The notes below the pieces were generated by a model. It was not told where the DNA came from. It searched no databases and saw only the letters and a program-made list of their open reading frames with translations. The translations under genes and the position numbers were made by a program. Below are positions 14,001 to 27,545 of a stretch of 64,000 nucleotides of DNA, one piece after another. This DNA comes from Oryzias latipes (taxonomy: Eukaryota; Chordata; Actinopteri; Beloniformes; Adrianichthyidae): assembly GCF_002234675.1 (NCBI RefSeq), contig NC_019866.2, forward strand, positions 5,127,307 to 5,191,306, read 5' to 3'. Every line of letters starts with the position of its first letter. The stretch's first letter is position 1.

Positions 14001-15076
14001 AATGTGTCATAGGACTTCTTAATAATTAAAAATGTCATGTTCTAATATCACTTTCATTTTAAAACTGGAGCCAAGGAACAATAAAGTTAAGTGACAGAAC
14101 AGTTTTTGTAGTGTAACAAAAGCAATACTAGTTTGCAACTTGTAGAGGTCTAAGTGATGTTTTACATCTTTAAAAATATTTAAAAATCTCTCACACTCTC
14201 AGTTCACAGTCCCAGAATCTCTGAATCACTGCTGTCTTTTTCCACTTTCTCACACTGACAACATTAGGAATGGTGGTCTGTTATGTAAGCCTTTCTGATG
14301 TTCCAGCTGCTCACCTGAGCTGTATGAAAATATGTATTTATTCATGCGTACGCCTTAAAGGTACAGTAGGTAAAGGAGCTCCTTGCCAGTAAAAACCATA
14401 AAACAAAAGGATGAATATCAAAGCAGAGTTCAAGTTTTAATTTTCCGCCTCTGCTGCTCCAGCTTTTGATCAGCCTTTTCTCTCACCACTTGGTCACGCA
14501 TCAGTTCAAGCCCCAGCCTCCAGAACAGATGTGACTTATCAGCACCCGTCTACCCAGCAGCCCGCCCACTTCTGTCCTCTCCCAGCAACCCCCTCTTGAT
14601 CTTCACTCCGAATGCACCTCACTCCTTACCCGCACTCAAAAATACCATATGAACCAAATGAAAAGAAAACGTTGTTGTTTTTGCAACAGTCATATTGATT
14701 ACAAGTCATTCAACAGAAAACAGGATGAACAGGGTCATCATTCGCTTGGTGCTTTCTCCACACTGCTCTGTTTTGCCCATTGACATAAACACTGAACTTT
14801 GAGGTCACCCAACGAGTTCAGATCAACAGAAATAAAGCCTGAGGGGTGTCGGGAATATTGACAGGAGTTTTGTCCACTTAACGACCTTCTGAAAATGGGC
14901 AATTGGGCAGGACTAAGTGTATATTTGAAGGGACTCATGGGTCCATCCACAACAGGAAAGAAAATATATATAAACATAAACCTCTAAGCTCAAGTTGGAG
15001 CAGAAGAAAGATTTAACAGTTTTAAAAAGCCCCCCTCCAATAAGTTTGTTATAAAATGGTAAAAAAAAGTGACATT

Positions 15077-15292
15077 TACAGTGTTTCCTCATTAATCATG
15101 AAAGTCTGAAATAACTCATCATGTGAAATCCACAAAATAGACTTACAGAGGTTTTAAGGCTGTAAAACTCTTCACTTCACATTTTGATCACCTTTCTCAG
15201 ATAGACAGCTTAACACTTTTCTCTCTTGTTTAAACCCTCAAAGTGCAAACTCTCATGGAAAAATAAGTTCAGTATTATAGAATGAAAACTAA
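15077..15292. mobile_element. MITE family C (TACAGTG end), copy 2
   Basis: Same arrangement as 10471-10703: TACAGTG start, 'gaaatccacaaaatag', 'cttgtttaaaccc', 'agtattatagaatgaaaact'. Non-coding. Confidence 0.5.
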
Positions 15293-15321
15293 GCTCTGAT
15301 CGCAATTGAAGATTTATGTAT

Positions 15322-15912
15322 ACCATATTTTCCTGAAGTATAAGTTGCACTTTTTCTTTAGCATATATTGGCATGGGGTGCGACTTATACTCAGGAGAAA
15401 CTTATTTGTGATTCTTTTTAAACAAATGGGCTCACATATTTGTGGGAGCCAGTTTAGCTCGTGCTGGTTTGCAGCGCCTTCCGTCCGTGAAACCAGGATT
15501 CGAATCCAGGTTGCTCCCTATTCCCTTCTCTGCTTCTGTGCCGGTCCCAAGCCCGGGTAAAATTGAGAGGGTTGCGTCAGGAAGGGCATCCGGCGTAAAA
15601 CATTGCCAAGTTAACCATGCGACTCCTCCTCAAAAGAGAGGTTGTTTCGCTGTGGCGACCCCTGATGGGAAAAGCCGAAAGAAGAAGAAGGGCTCATATA
15701 TTTGTCATTTTCCACTAACAAGGGGTCACCCTTTAGTGGATGTTTCCTACCAACCACTAGAGGGAACTGTGGGTGTGATTTGAGAAGCATTGCCATTTGC
15801 TCCCAAAAGTGAAGCTTTTACTCCAAAGTGACTTGTACATGTTTTTTCCTCATGCATTTTTGGCTCCTGTAACTCATTCCTCCAACGTGACTTACACTCC
15901 GGCAAATATGGT
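15322..15912. mobile_element. MITE with ACCATATTT terminal repeats, split by a SINE
   Basis: Left end ACCATATTTTCC...AGTATAAGT pairs with a right end whose reverse complement reads ACCATATTTGCC...AGTGTAAGT. The element resembles the widespread fish MITE whose ends read 'tataagtcgcac'. The SINE at 15444-15690 interrupts it. Confidence 0.7.
15444..15690 (+). mobile_element. tRNA-derived SINE, near full length
   Basis: The head folds like a tRNA: GGGAGCC at the 5' end against TTGCTCCC, an A-box-like TTAGCTCGTGCTGG and a B-box GGATTCGAATCC. The tail is 'gctgtggcgacccctgatgg' and a GAAGAAGAAG end. It is flanked by near-identical 16-bp duplications, 15428-15443 and 15690-15705, with one C/T difference. 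Confidence 0.88.
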
Positions 15913-15999
15913 CTTTGGGAAAGTGCACATATCTGCAGAAATCTGTTTCTGCAAAACAGTGAGACCACAAAAGATGAACCCCGATATAATGAGGAACTT

Positions 16000-16235
16000 A
16001 CAGTGCAAAGCGCTTTTCTACCTTCCTTGAAGGACCAAAGCTCTTTACAGTCACAAATCAATTTACACAGTGATGGCGGCTCCACTGCCTTACTCTGCCA
16101 CCAACCTGTAAGCACCAGGAGCAATGTGGGGTTCAGTGTCTTGTCCAGGAACAAATCGACACATGGGGGCAAGGCAGAACCCGAACCTGCAATCTTCCAA
16201 TCAGAGGCTAACCACTCTGCCTCTGCACCATGCCA
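16000..16235. repeat. Teleost dispersed repeat fragment
   Basis: Contains the familiar fish repeat wording 'gatggcggctccactgcc', 'gtgtcttgtccaggaacaa' and 'aaccactctgcctctgcacc'. Non-coding, probably a retroelement tail. Confidence 0.5.
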
Positions 16236-19200
16236 CCCTCATGAGAAGGCAAGCAGACAGCAACACAATGTCACCATCATAGCACACTTTCTCCATTTCA
16301 GAAATGTTTTGTAGGAAAGTGAAAAAGGTATTTGGTTAAAAATATTTTCAGGGCCACCAAAAAAAAAATTACGGATCCCAAAGGAAAATTGAGCAAAGCT
16401 GTTAATGATTTAGAGTTTGGGTATGAAAAAAATAATTATGAAAGCTATGAGAGGCTTTGGAGAGTGATGCAAGCTGTTGTAGTCTATTCTTCAGGAAAGA
16501 AAATTGGCTTATGGAGTTGTGAAAGTGTGAACTAATTATGCCTATAAACCAACATTCATTGAAGAATAAGTCAGTCACATTCAGCTCTGATATTTTGAAT
16601 CTGCATTGCTCCAAATCTGTCATCACACTATCCAAACTTCTGAATGTCACAAAGACAACTCAAGCTTTGCCCCCCAAGAAAAATCAATTGTTAGAATTAG
16701 TCAGAATAACATAATACACTGTCAGCAAAGACATAAATAATTTAATGAAAAACAGAGAGAAAATGCAAAAGGATTGTGGAAAAGGCTGCATTAGAAAAAG
16801 CCCCAATTATGACTATACCACCTCCCACCAGCTTTTATTTTCTGTACATAGGGAACTGTTTGTTTAAACATGTCTCATCCGTGCCGACTACTATGTTGCA
16901 GAAGTCTTTCTGTACCTTTGCTGTGATGTACTATTTCTGTTTTGCTTTATTTTTGAGTGAAACCTGCTGAATCAGGTGAAAATTGAGTAAACAGTAGAAA
17001 AGATCCCGGTCCCAGGATCTCTGTCAAAATTTACCATCAACAACAATGTTACCTTTAGTTTGAAATGTTTTGTGTCTTTCTGACTTGCTTGCCTTATTGC
17101 TTCATACAAAATAATTAAGTGTTTATAAATAACTGTAATAGCAATTAATGAAAGAAATGTAATGAACAGAGTTACTAGTGGATATTTCTTCAATAAAAGC
17201 GATATTGGAAACTACTTTTGTACGTTTTCTTCTTTGAAAATAACCAATGCTTCAGATTCTGAACAAAAAAACAGCAGTGAGAGGTGAACTTTACCTCTGA
17301 AAGGATGCGTTGTTTCACTAAACATAACGTTTATATCCCACTTTTCTCCGTTGGTCCTCAAACAGCAGCTGCAGCAGAGCAAGTAGTGGGTTCTGTAGCC
17401 ATTACCAGGAAAACACTTCACACTGCATATCAAACAGTCCTGTTCATGTGAAACTGCAAAAATAACAACATTAAAGTTCTAATAATTGATACAGTATTTT
17501 TCTCTTTTGAAAGTGATCATGGTATAAGCGTGAATATGCACTTTCAGGTGTCCTAAATCGGAGCTTAATGGACTTTGTGGAAGCAACTTTTGCAGAGGAT
17601 GGTTCACGCATTTATTTCTGAAAGTGGGACACCTGGAAGGGCATTACCTCTTACTTAACCATCAGGCATCTTGTTCCTACATTGAATGCTGCACACAGCA
17701 GCGTTTAAAATTATAAATGTTAATCATAATTCACAGCCATCAGCAGCAGTCAGGTTTTTGCAGCTTGCAAATCACTGAATCATTTTCAGATGACGGGTGA
17801 CATTTAGTTTATAATAAAACTTTACCTTCCATATAAGAGGACTAAGCTTATAAGATCAGCAGCTTGCAGCAGAAACATTAGCTGCCTCTTCTCTTTAACT
17901 CATGCTCTGTTGGCTCTTTTGGAGCTGAAAGTTGTGCTGCATTCACACAACGTCTTTTGAATCAAAGGTCAATTCTAACTTTACAGAAGAAATGTGCATA
18001 AAATGTCACAAATGAAGTGAAAACAAACATCAAAGCTGTAAATTCTAAGTATCTTGTTATGAAGAATTGACAGTAACAGCCCAATAAATTGAGATTGTGT
18101 CTTGATGCCTCCAAAAGCAACTTCTCCCTCTAAATACATGTGCACCTTACTGACTTATTTCCCCCGAGGATGTCCGCGGTAGCTTTGAGAGAACAATATG
18201 CACAGTCCTATTTCCAGATGAGAGAAGTCATTACTGTCCTCTGTTCTGACATAAGCCTCTTGTGTAATAAGTTGAAGTCAAGAGGGGCTATTTTATTCAA
18301 CTGAGTCACACAGATGAAAACGCTAGCCCAGTCATGGAGGCAGCAGCTCTTCGAGGATAATACTGACACGTTGGTGGCCGAACAAACACACGCGCAGGTA
18401 TCGATAAAAGATGTCAACAAATGCAACATCCTTCATGGCATAGCTGAACAATAAAAAGGGACAATAGCATGCAAATTTACCGAACTGCAGAACAAAGCGT
18501 GGGCTTTGGGCCCGAGCTGTGTCAGAACTCTTCAGCACTTCATGGTGGGCGAGGAGCAGCGGGGATGCAAGCTTCAAAACGCCTGCAGCGCTGTTGCGCT
18601 TCACATCCCAGCAGCCAAGGCTTTTCCTTCTGTTCCAGTAGTGAAAACAACCTGGCCCAGAATTCACTGTGGGGGAAACGCAAGCACAGACTGCAGGGAT
18701 CACCTCCGGTTCAGTCGCTACTCATGTGTGGGAATGAGATCTTAACTGCAGCAGCAGCTGATTGCATATACGGTTTCAGATTGACGCGGGTCAAGAACAT
18801 AAATTTAGGCTGATTCAAATGATCAAAATGTGTTTTCTGCGATAAATGCTCCTGTCATTCACTCTCCTCCGCTCAGCTGTCCTGCTGACCTACTGTTCAG
18901 CCTCAAGTCAGCACTGAACTCAATTTCTATGAGCTGTAATTGAGTAGAAAACTATACCTTGCTAAAACCTCTAATGTTCCTAAATACCAGGACCTGAAAA
19001 CCTTTTATGGACAAAATGCTTCTCTGCTAATATAAATCAGAGAACAAAATGTGCAGTTTCATTTACTGAGAGACTCTCAATGGCCTGCGGTTAGCCCATT
19101 TGCATTGCAGCTCTGCCGCCATGAATGTGTTTGGAAATTGGACTGTAATTTGAAAGAAGCTGGAAAAGTGCTGTGCAAGGAGACATCTTTTACCAAATCT

Positions 19201-19297
19201 TTACCAATTTATATTTTTGATACAAACAAGAGAGAATAAAAATAAATATGTAGGTTTTTTTTTTATCAAAGCCTGAAACCCAAAACAATTTTTTTTC
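16236..19297. other. Intergenic DNA, no gene recognised
   Basis: AT-rich with no exon I can support. A GC-richer patch at about 18480-18720 is open on both strands (114 codons at 18469-18813 plus; 123 codons at 18332-18703 minus) but neither frame shows a domain. Confidence 0.45.
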
Positions 19298-21662
19298 TTT
19301 AAAGACCCACTCCGATGAAAACTGCGTTTTACATTTTTCAAACTGTTGTGAATCAGGGACAGACAAAAAAAAAACTTTATCGGAAAAAGCTTGTAGGCGT
19401 GATGAAGAACCTACAATCGGTGGTCACAAACTCCCTGCTCCGCACCATACATTGTATCCACGTGTTGACGACTAGATCCACGTACGTCTTTCCTCTGGCT
19501 CAAAAACCGTCGGCTGGATTGCGCCAATATTGCTCGCCATTTTTGTTGTACAACTGATGTTTGGTTGGGGTTGTGAGAGCCTGTAAGCTAGCAGGAGAGC
19601 ATCTAAACAAAGGGTTGATGGGAAGAAAGGGCTTACTCACTCTGCACCAACGACCCCCGTATTTTTTATGAAACTATGTCCTGGAAAAGACAGTTTTTTC
19701 TATTTTGTCTAAAAATTGTGGAATCATCAAATCAAATCAAACTTTATTTATAAAGCTCTTTTCATATAAAAGTATAGCACAAAGTGATTTACATTAAAAC
19801 AAAACAAATAGATAATATAAAAACAAGCATGAAATTAAAATAAACAAGCACAAAAATAAAAAATTTACCTACACAACCCCCCACTCCTTTCACACCTCCC
19901 ACCCCCCTAACTGATGGGGAAAGACAATGAGAAATAGGCTGAGCACAAAAACAAGATGTTGGAAACGCTAATACAGAACAGTTTTTGGAACCGCCCTCTC
20001 TGTGAACAACCGCATAACCAGGCGGGGACCGCTCCACCACAGCTAAGCGGTGATGCAGGTTCCCATCCAGAGCCGCAGTGGCTGAACAGCAGCCGACTCA
20101 GAGGGAGAGGTCCAAACTGAGGAAGCAATGGAACTAAAAATGAGAATGAAAAAATGAAACATATTGATAAAAATAATAAACAATAAAACATTGAAATAAG
20201 GTAAATTAAAATGACACAAAAAATCTAGTGTCAGTTCATAAAACAAGATAAAATGGATAAATAAATAAATGAATAAATAAAGGTAGTAAAAAATTAGCTG
20301 AAAGCCAGGTTAAAAAGATGGGTCTTCAGCCTTTTCTTAAAAACGTCAATGCACTCTGCGGCTCTCAGCTCGTCTGGCAGACTGTTCCATAAACGGGGGC
20401 CATAGTGTTGAAAAGAGGCTTCTCCGTAGGGTTTGGTTTTTACAGTCTAAATGGTTAGAAGTCCAGTGGCAAAGGATCTCAGGGTCCGCGAGGGTTCATA
20501 CTTTCCCAAAAATTGAATAAATAAGAAGGCACAAGACAGTTAAGACATTTAAAAACTGTTAGAAGTATCTTAAAATCAATCCTGAAGCATATGGGGAGCC
20601 AATGCAGGGATTTTAAAATTGGAGTGATGTGAGCTCGCCTCCTGGTCTTTGTAAGAACTCGTGCAGCAGAATTTTGGAGAAATTATGTTGGTTTTTGGAA
20701 GACCAGCAAGCAGTGCGTTACAATAATCAATTTTACTGATGATAAAAGCATGCATTAGCATCTCCATATTAGCAAGAGAGAGTAGTGGGTGGACCCTAGC
20801 CAGATTTCTAAGATGATAAATACCAGTTTTAACCACCTGTTTTATATGAGGGATAAAAGTCAGCTTAGAGTCGAAAATAACGCCCAGGTTTCTGACTGTT
20901 TCTGAATGGCTTAATGAAAGTTTTTTTAACTTCAGAAACTGTTTCTCTCTCTTAGCTTCAGGATATAACTAAAATTTCAGTTTTTTCCCGGTTGAGCTGC
21001 AGAAAATTATTTGCCATCCATAATTTGACATCTAGAATACATTTAAAAAGTGTTTCTATTGGTCTTGTGTCATCCGTAAATATAGCTATGTACAGCTGGG
21101 TATCATCAGCACAGCTATGAAAGCTGATGTTGTGGCTTCTGATGACATTCCCCAGAGGAAGCATGGAAATGTTAAAAAGGGAAGGGGCCAAGGATGGAAC
21201 CTTGAGGCACACCACAATTAATTTCATGGCCCCCAGGAAAGTGTGTGTCCATGCTTACCCTAAAGTTTCTCTCCATGAGATACGATTCAAACAACTTGAG
21301 AACAGTCCCTTTGAAGTCTGTTTAAAAGGATCAGGTGATCAACAGTATCAGAAGCTGTACTTAGATCTAACAGAACTAGTACTGAGACCTGACCTAAATC
21401 CAAGGCACACCTTACATCATTAACGATTTTTACAAGGCTGTCTTAGTACTGTAGTTCGCTCTAAAGCCAGACTGGTTTATCTCAAAAATGCTGTTTTGTG
21501 AGAGAAACTCATTCATCATTACCAATAAAAAGGCTTTTCTGTTCATTTATGATGTTAGATCTGACAGAATCGATCTTGCTCCTGAAGTTGTTTCTAAAGT
21601 TTTACTTAAAAGGTCACTGGAAATTCCTTTACAATAGATCAGATAACTGGAGCGGGACTTAA
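19298..21662 (-). mobile_element. TTAA-type MITE (family A) split by a LINE
   Basis: The left part, 19298-19728, starts 'aaagacccactccgatgaaa' and runs to 'gtggaatcat'. The right part, from about 21605, resumes with 'aaaaggtcactggaaattcc' and ends 'ggagcgggacttaaa'. Together they make one full copy, so the LINE between them inserted later. Confidence 0.8.
19729..21605 (-). mobile_element. L2-like LINE, 5'-truncated and decayed
   Basis: Minus-strand frames show reverse-transcriptase pieces. At 20958-21227: FHSCADDTQLYI (the catalytic Y/F-A-D-D box with C in place of Y/F) then WMANNFLQLNREKTEILVIS. At 20576-20836: LMHAFIISKIDYCNALLAGL, the C-terminal RT signature of L2/CR1-type LINEs. The 3' end carries a TTTATTTATAAAGCTCTTTT segment and TTGAT repeats at 19729. 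Frames are broken by shifts and stops, so it is not active. Confidence 0.85.
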
Positions 21663-24600
21663 ATTCCCATTTTTTTCATGATTATGCAGAAATTCGTTAA
21701 ATATCTTAGTAAAAATGAATTATAAAATTATTAAATATATATTTACGGCAGTGGATTTGAAGTCAATGTTGTAATCGGAGTCTACCTTAAAGGAGCATTA
21801 TCTTCCCTCACCTGACAGGTCTGGGCAGAGAGACTGCGCTCAGGATGGCCTGGTCAGGCTTTTGAATTCCCCGTGTTAGCAAAAGGTCCTCTTCCTGTAA
21901 ACGTAGACAAATGTTCTGTACGGAAGCAACTGCAGCCCTGCAGCGTCCCCACATGTCAAACTAATGAATTTTTAAAGAGAGCATGAATCAAAGTGCAGGT
22001 CAGATCAATAGACCATGGAGTGAATTTCATTGAGCTGTGGTGGGAGGCTGAGGAACAAGTGTTGCATCGTCACAGGTGTCCTGTCAGGCGTAACATTAGA
22101 CAGGTTGTCTACATTTTTTTCCTGATCCCTGTGCACTGCCTAATGTGGCCTGTGACATCAGTCAGAATCAATTTGAAGCCTTTATCCAATTAAGAGCATC
22201 ATTCTGGACACTAAGCACCGCCAGATAACAGGACCTGTCAATCAGTGACACTACACAGCAGCAAAGCATCAGTTATCCTGTGATGTGACAGCCCTCTAAC
22301 ATGCTGTCAGCACAACCTTTTCCCTCATGTCAAGGCTGCAATGTTAGCTTAACATTTACAGAATTACCTTTGAAGTCGAGATCAGAATTCAGTTCAAAAG
22401 AGATAAAAATATTAGGGCAATATCTCAAGATTTCTGAAATGTTTTTTCTCCACACAAATTTATATTTCAAAGCGATCGGTCAGCGCACCACTCGTGAGGT
22501 CTAGTTCTTACTCACTTGGCTTATTTTGCTTGTCCATGAGGACTGCGATGAACTTCTGAATGGCGTTCATACTTTTTTGAACAATGTGATCCAGCGTTTA
22601 TTTTTAAACCGAACGACATCCTGCTCATTCGTTTGAAAAGAGCCAGAGGAGGGTGGTGTGTTTGTCCACTAAGCAGAAGCAGGCAATACAGAGGCAAAAA
22701 AAAAATTTGAAGTGAATTGTATTCTCTGGTAGTCTCGTGCAAAATATGAGATAAATCCAAGGTGTTTCCAGTCTTGCTTTCTTTTTTATCTTGTCCACTC
22801 TGTGTTTCTCTGTGTCTGTGTGTGAATTAAGTATTTCCCTTAACTTCTTCAGTTAAGTGTTCAACATCTTCAGTTTTAAAAATGTCTTTTTAAAATCGAC
22901 AGAATAATGCTCCACAGGCGTAAAATTCCAGTCGTGGGTGACGTCAACAGCAGGTGTCACATTCTGCAGCGATTCCGCTCCGATGGCCATGTGACCACGG
23001 TGACTCAAGCGATTACAAATCACTCTGAAGTATAAACCGGCCTTAAGGGACGTCATGAAAATGGAAATGTACCATCTTAATGAGTGTGTTGAGTGTCTAA
23101 CGAAGTATCTGTAAGCATAATGCAAGTTGCACGCACTTAGGATACTGTTGTCGTACACACTCTAGTCATAAGCAAGGTGACACCCTTTTCTTGACGTGTG
23201 CTAATGCTGCACAGATGGGGTGAGCTGGTGACGCCAAAGTACGGTGGCCCTAAAGCGCAAATCACATTTACAAATCTACGCAAAAACATTTTAAGTATCA
23301 CAAAAAAATTAAAAAAGCAAAACAAAAAAACATTTTTTTTTGGTTTCTGGAAATTTGTTTTGATTTCTAAAATGTAATGTTTTTTATGTTATTTGTTTTG
23401 CTTTTTTTTTATAATACTCTGCTCTGAGAATCTCCTGCAACAGGAGGTTGTGTTGTGTCTAATTTACCCGTCTCTGGAGGATGTCCAAGCTTTAGTCTCA
23501 CAGAGACAGCAGATCGATCCGTTTACCTGCCAGAGATAAGAGGGTCAGCTCTATTACATCTCCTCTTCTCCTAGCTTTTGGGAACAAAAATTACTTAAAG
23601 ACTAGAAACAGAAACTGAGGAAGAGGCAATTTTCAGGCTTCATGGTACACAGATAAATCCAGATGGAAGTAATCCCTCCAATCAAGTCTGATTAAATCAG
23701 AATGGGATGTAAATGTTGAGTGTAAAACAAGCTTAGGTGATCAGTAAACAAAATGAATGTTGAAACAAAATGGAAATGTGGAAATGAATGAATTGAGCTT
23801 GAACATTTCTACATCTACTAGAAGTTAGGAAGAAAAGTACTCCGTGAAAATGTACTAATTGGAAAGAAACTTTAGCCAGATGTCTTATGTGTTTTATGTA
23901 ACAAAATTACTTCATCCTTTGTTTCCTTTTTCCATGTGAAGTCAGAAGGAACAAAGGAGAGGAGTGAAGCACGTGGAGGGTTCAAGAGCCTCCAGCCCTT
24001 TATGATACTGAACAAAGGGTCACTTCCAGGGTGATTTGACTCTAATTTCTCTGCCTACAACAACAACAACAAAAAAGAAAAAAGACAGACAGCTTCAATC
24101 AGAACTTGACACAAGCATTAAAATGTAAGAAAGCAGCTTCATTACACAGTTACTGCAGTAGCAAGATTTTTAGTGTCAAAAGGTAATACCCGACCGAAAT
24201 CTCACTAAAACAACATCGAAACTGACCACGATTAACATTTTTAATAAAACTAAAAAAAAAAAAAATTGGTTTCTTCTGCTTTTTGTTTAATATAAGAAGG
24301 AGTTAAACAAAGTTTACAAATTAAAGCCGTAAGCATCAAACCAACACTTTTTTTTAATTTAAATGGTGGCTTTTCTTTTGATTTTATCTCAATAGCAGCA
24401 TTTTATTTTTTAGTTGCCAGGGGGTGACCAACAGATTTAGGGCATTTTATTTTTTTAGGTAGGTCTATATGTAATTTTTAGAAGAATCGGCAAAAGTACA
24501 AATTTTGGTCTCCATGGCAGTGGAGGTTTTTGTTAACCACGCCCACATAATATAGTCATGTCATATAGTTTCATACAGCTTGAGCAAATGATTCATGTAT

Positions 24601-27126
24601 TAAATTTTCTGAATATTCCTATGAAAAACATGCGAGTCATGCTAAAAACTTCCATTGCATATCCCCGACCCGTGTTTTAGTTTTACAATTAAACTGTTAC
24701 AAACTGTTTTGAAAACAATGGAGCGGGAAGGCATTAAGACACAAAAACAAGTCAAATACCAACCAAAACAAAACTTTAAACTTCAGATCAAACATTGACA
24801 TCAAACTAATTACTTAAACTACTAGTTTAAGTAATTAGTTTGACCTTTTACCCAATAGAGTCATTTGGTCCATTTTCTTACTAACCAAAACCTAGCAAGA
24901 GCTGCAAAGTCACAGTTTAGAAAAATACAGTTTATGTTTTGTGGCTGTTTAGCCGTTCATTTATGTAACTTTTAAATATTAACGATAACTAAATTGTTGA
25001 CTTTTTTAATATAGCAATTTTAACTTATTTTACTTTTGATAGCACTTCATACAAGCTCATTTCAAAATAAAATATGCCCTGTGTTGAAGAAGATCCTCCT
25101 GCTGCAGCAGCAAATTTACTTGAATGAAAAAAGAAAGGCATTTGAAACATGGTATTTTCTATACTAATGACTTTGGTGAACCTTCATCCTGTCTATAAAC
25201 AAACCACACTTGATATTATTTTTTCTTAGTTATCTAGCATGTGACAAAGTATTTCCTTAACCTACTTTATTAAAACAAATGAGCTAAAACTACAATGTTC
25301 ATTTTTTCTTGAAATCAATTTACTGAAGTTCTTTATCTTCCTTATAAAATTTCATTTTAGAGAGTTTCTAAGTCATTTTACAGAAGTGACATGAGTTTTT
25401 TCTGTAATTTACTAGACAGTTTGAAAACTTTGAAACAGTTTTTTTTTGTCTGAAATGCTGATAAAGTGTACATGTATGTGCAAAGACCCATTCCAATTAC
25501 AGTGCAGCATCACAGCAGCATTCACTCTATTTCAGAGTCACTGTATAACATGGTAGATGCTGTTGTTACAGCAGAACATCGCATTACCTCAAAACACGCA
25601 TTTTTCTAGTTCTACAAAATACGCATTATCCTCACATGTAAGAATCCTACGGTCTACTCCTGCCAAGACAAGGATTTCAGCTTCCCCAGAGACGCGCAAC
25701 ATAAAGCAGCAGCAGTTTTTCTGAATAAAAGTCTTCTGCAGTGATTAATTCTCAAGGACATGTCTTTGTCCTTTCCCCCCACAGAGTCCCAGCCTCTGTA
25801 TCAGGGTCCACCTATTGTGTCGCATTCATGAACACTGAGCTTCACTCAGTTTCCATCCGCCTGGAAAAGAGAAAGCCCTCTAAGCCTGTGGAGCTGCAGG
25901 AAGCAGATACTCCTGGAGTAGAGCCAGGAGGATTCAGAAATAACTTTAGTTTCACCTTTTCTGGTTCAGGCTCAAGCATTTGAGCTTGAAAGGATAAAAA
26001 ATGCATTCTAAAGTTTTTGAGTGAAGCCATTTTTCTAAAAAGCCATGAGTGCAGAGTGAGACTTTACCATATGATATAGGATACAGTCTCTGCTTGATTA
26101 AAAGAAAAAAAGCCTTTTATAGTCATTTATTAAATTGACACTGGGCTCATGGATTTGGAACAGCTTTTTCTGCATTTTCAGCTCGGCTAAAAATGCAAAT
26201 TTCCCTGGGATTCTGATTCTGACATAGCTGGGTCACACTGACACGTGTCAAAACAGTTTCTGCACTTTAAAATATATGAAAATCCTGTTTATCTGAACAG
26301 ATTTGTAGAAACAGAAAACTGATGAGAATTTTAACAAGTCACATTTTGAAAAACAGAATGAAGTGGGACTGAGTATACCTAAAACCCACTACAATCATAC
26401 TAGATTCCACATAAAGGATGTTTTAAAGATTTAAGTATCCAATACCACAAAATTACATAAACTTAGATGAATGTGACATTGGTTCAAAGAAAACATTTCT
26501 CTCAGTTTCTGTCATATTTTAATTGGCACCAAATCCTGTGACTCAAAAAGTCCTGCAAACCTTATTTATAGATAAAAAAACAAATAGCAATCATAAAAAA
26601 TGCGTATATAATACTTTGTTAAAGTAGCAGAGGAAAAACTTGGATATTTGAATTGAAGCTCCATAAAAAAATGAACTGTGTTTCTAAAGACTAAGCCAAA
26701 ACAAAGCTATAAATGGCAAAAGAGTGATTAAGATGAGTGGAAAAAAATAGAAATCCTTTTTCAAACAGTGATGGGAACAACATGTCTGGATGATTGAGAA
26801 GGACTTGGCTGCAGACAAGATGGCGCCCGATACCATCAGCTGGATTATACCCAATCATACAACGCAGTTGTCTCAACGGGCCTCACAACGGTAATTTTAC
26901 CATCAGTTATAAAATACAATAGCTGATTGCTGAACTAAACTAAACAGACAAAACATGTCATCCCTGCCCTTAGACCCTCCTTCTCCACAATGTCTACAGC
27001 CAGGTCCTCTCAAGTTGAATTAATAATAGTAAATTATCCACACAAAGTTGTAATGCATCTAAAAGCAATAGCTTTTGGAGATAAAATTAAGATTTAAAGA
27101 TGCTAAACAAGGTAAAAAGATGTTAC
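21663..27126. other. Intergenic DNA, no gene recognised
   Basis: AT-rich. The notable item is the 43-bp palindrome at 24801-24843. Open frames near 21993, 22853 and 25741 show no domain and no good exon context. Confidence 0.45.
24801..24843. repeat. Perfect 20-bp inverted repeat with 3-nt loop
   Basis: TCAAACTAATTACTTAAACT at 24801-24820 is followed by ACT and then its exact reverse complement at 24824-24843. Homology stops sharply at both edges. Could extrude as a cruciform or be the remains of a tiny hairpin element. Confidence 0.95.
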
Positions 27127-27545
27127 ATTAAAGACCCACTCATATGAAAATGTTTTAACATGTTCTTCTGGCTTTTTCCTTTTGGAGGAAACAAAGAAAA
27201 GAAGCTTAAAATTACATTTCTGAATATTTTTTTATTTAAATTACTGTGAATCAGAAGCAGACAAAAATATTCCTTTTGAAAAAAAAACTAAGTTTACTTG
27301 TGACATGATGGGTGGGCCACAAGCCCCCTTTTCCGAGTCCTCAGGGGGAAACATGTCGGGGTTTTTTCATGCCAACCATCCTGCACACATCTCAGTGGTG
27401 AATATCTAATGATCTACTGCCTCTCTGCAGAAAATAGGTCATGGAAAAATCTTTGTATTCTGGCTAAAAACTGCATTATCATAATTTAAAGACGACTGGA
27501 AATGTGTTTACAACATACCAAAAGATGATCAGAGTGGGATTTGAC
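27127..27545 (-). mobile_element. TTAA-type MITE (family A)
   Basis: Starts 'ttaaagacccactcatatga', has the 'gggtgggccacaagccccc' core, and ends 'gatcagagtgggatttga'. Shorter than the longest copies, with the peptide segment lost. Confidence 0.8.

Noticed and set aside
15444..15516. Possible functional tRNA gene
   Set aside because: The tRNA-like fold is the head of a SINE with a GAAGAAG tail and target duplications, and the anticodon arm is poor.
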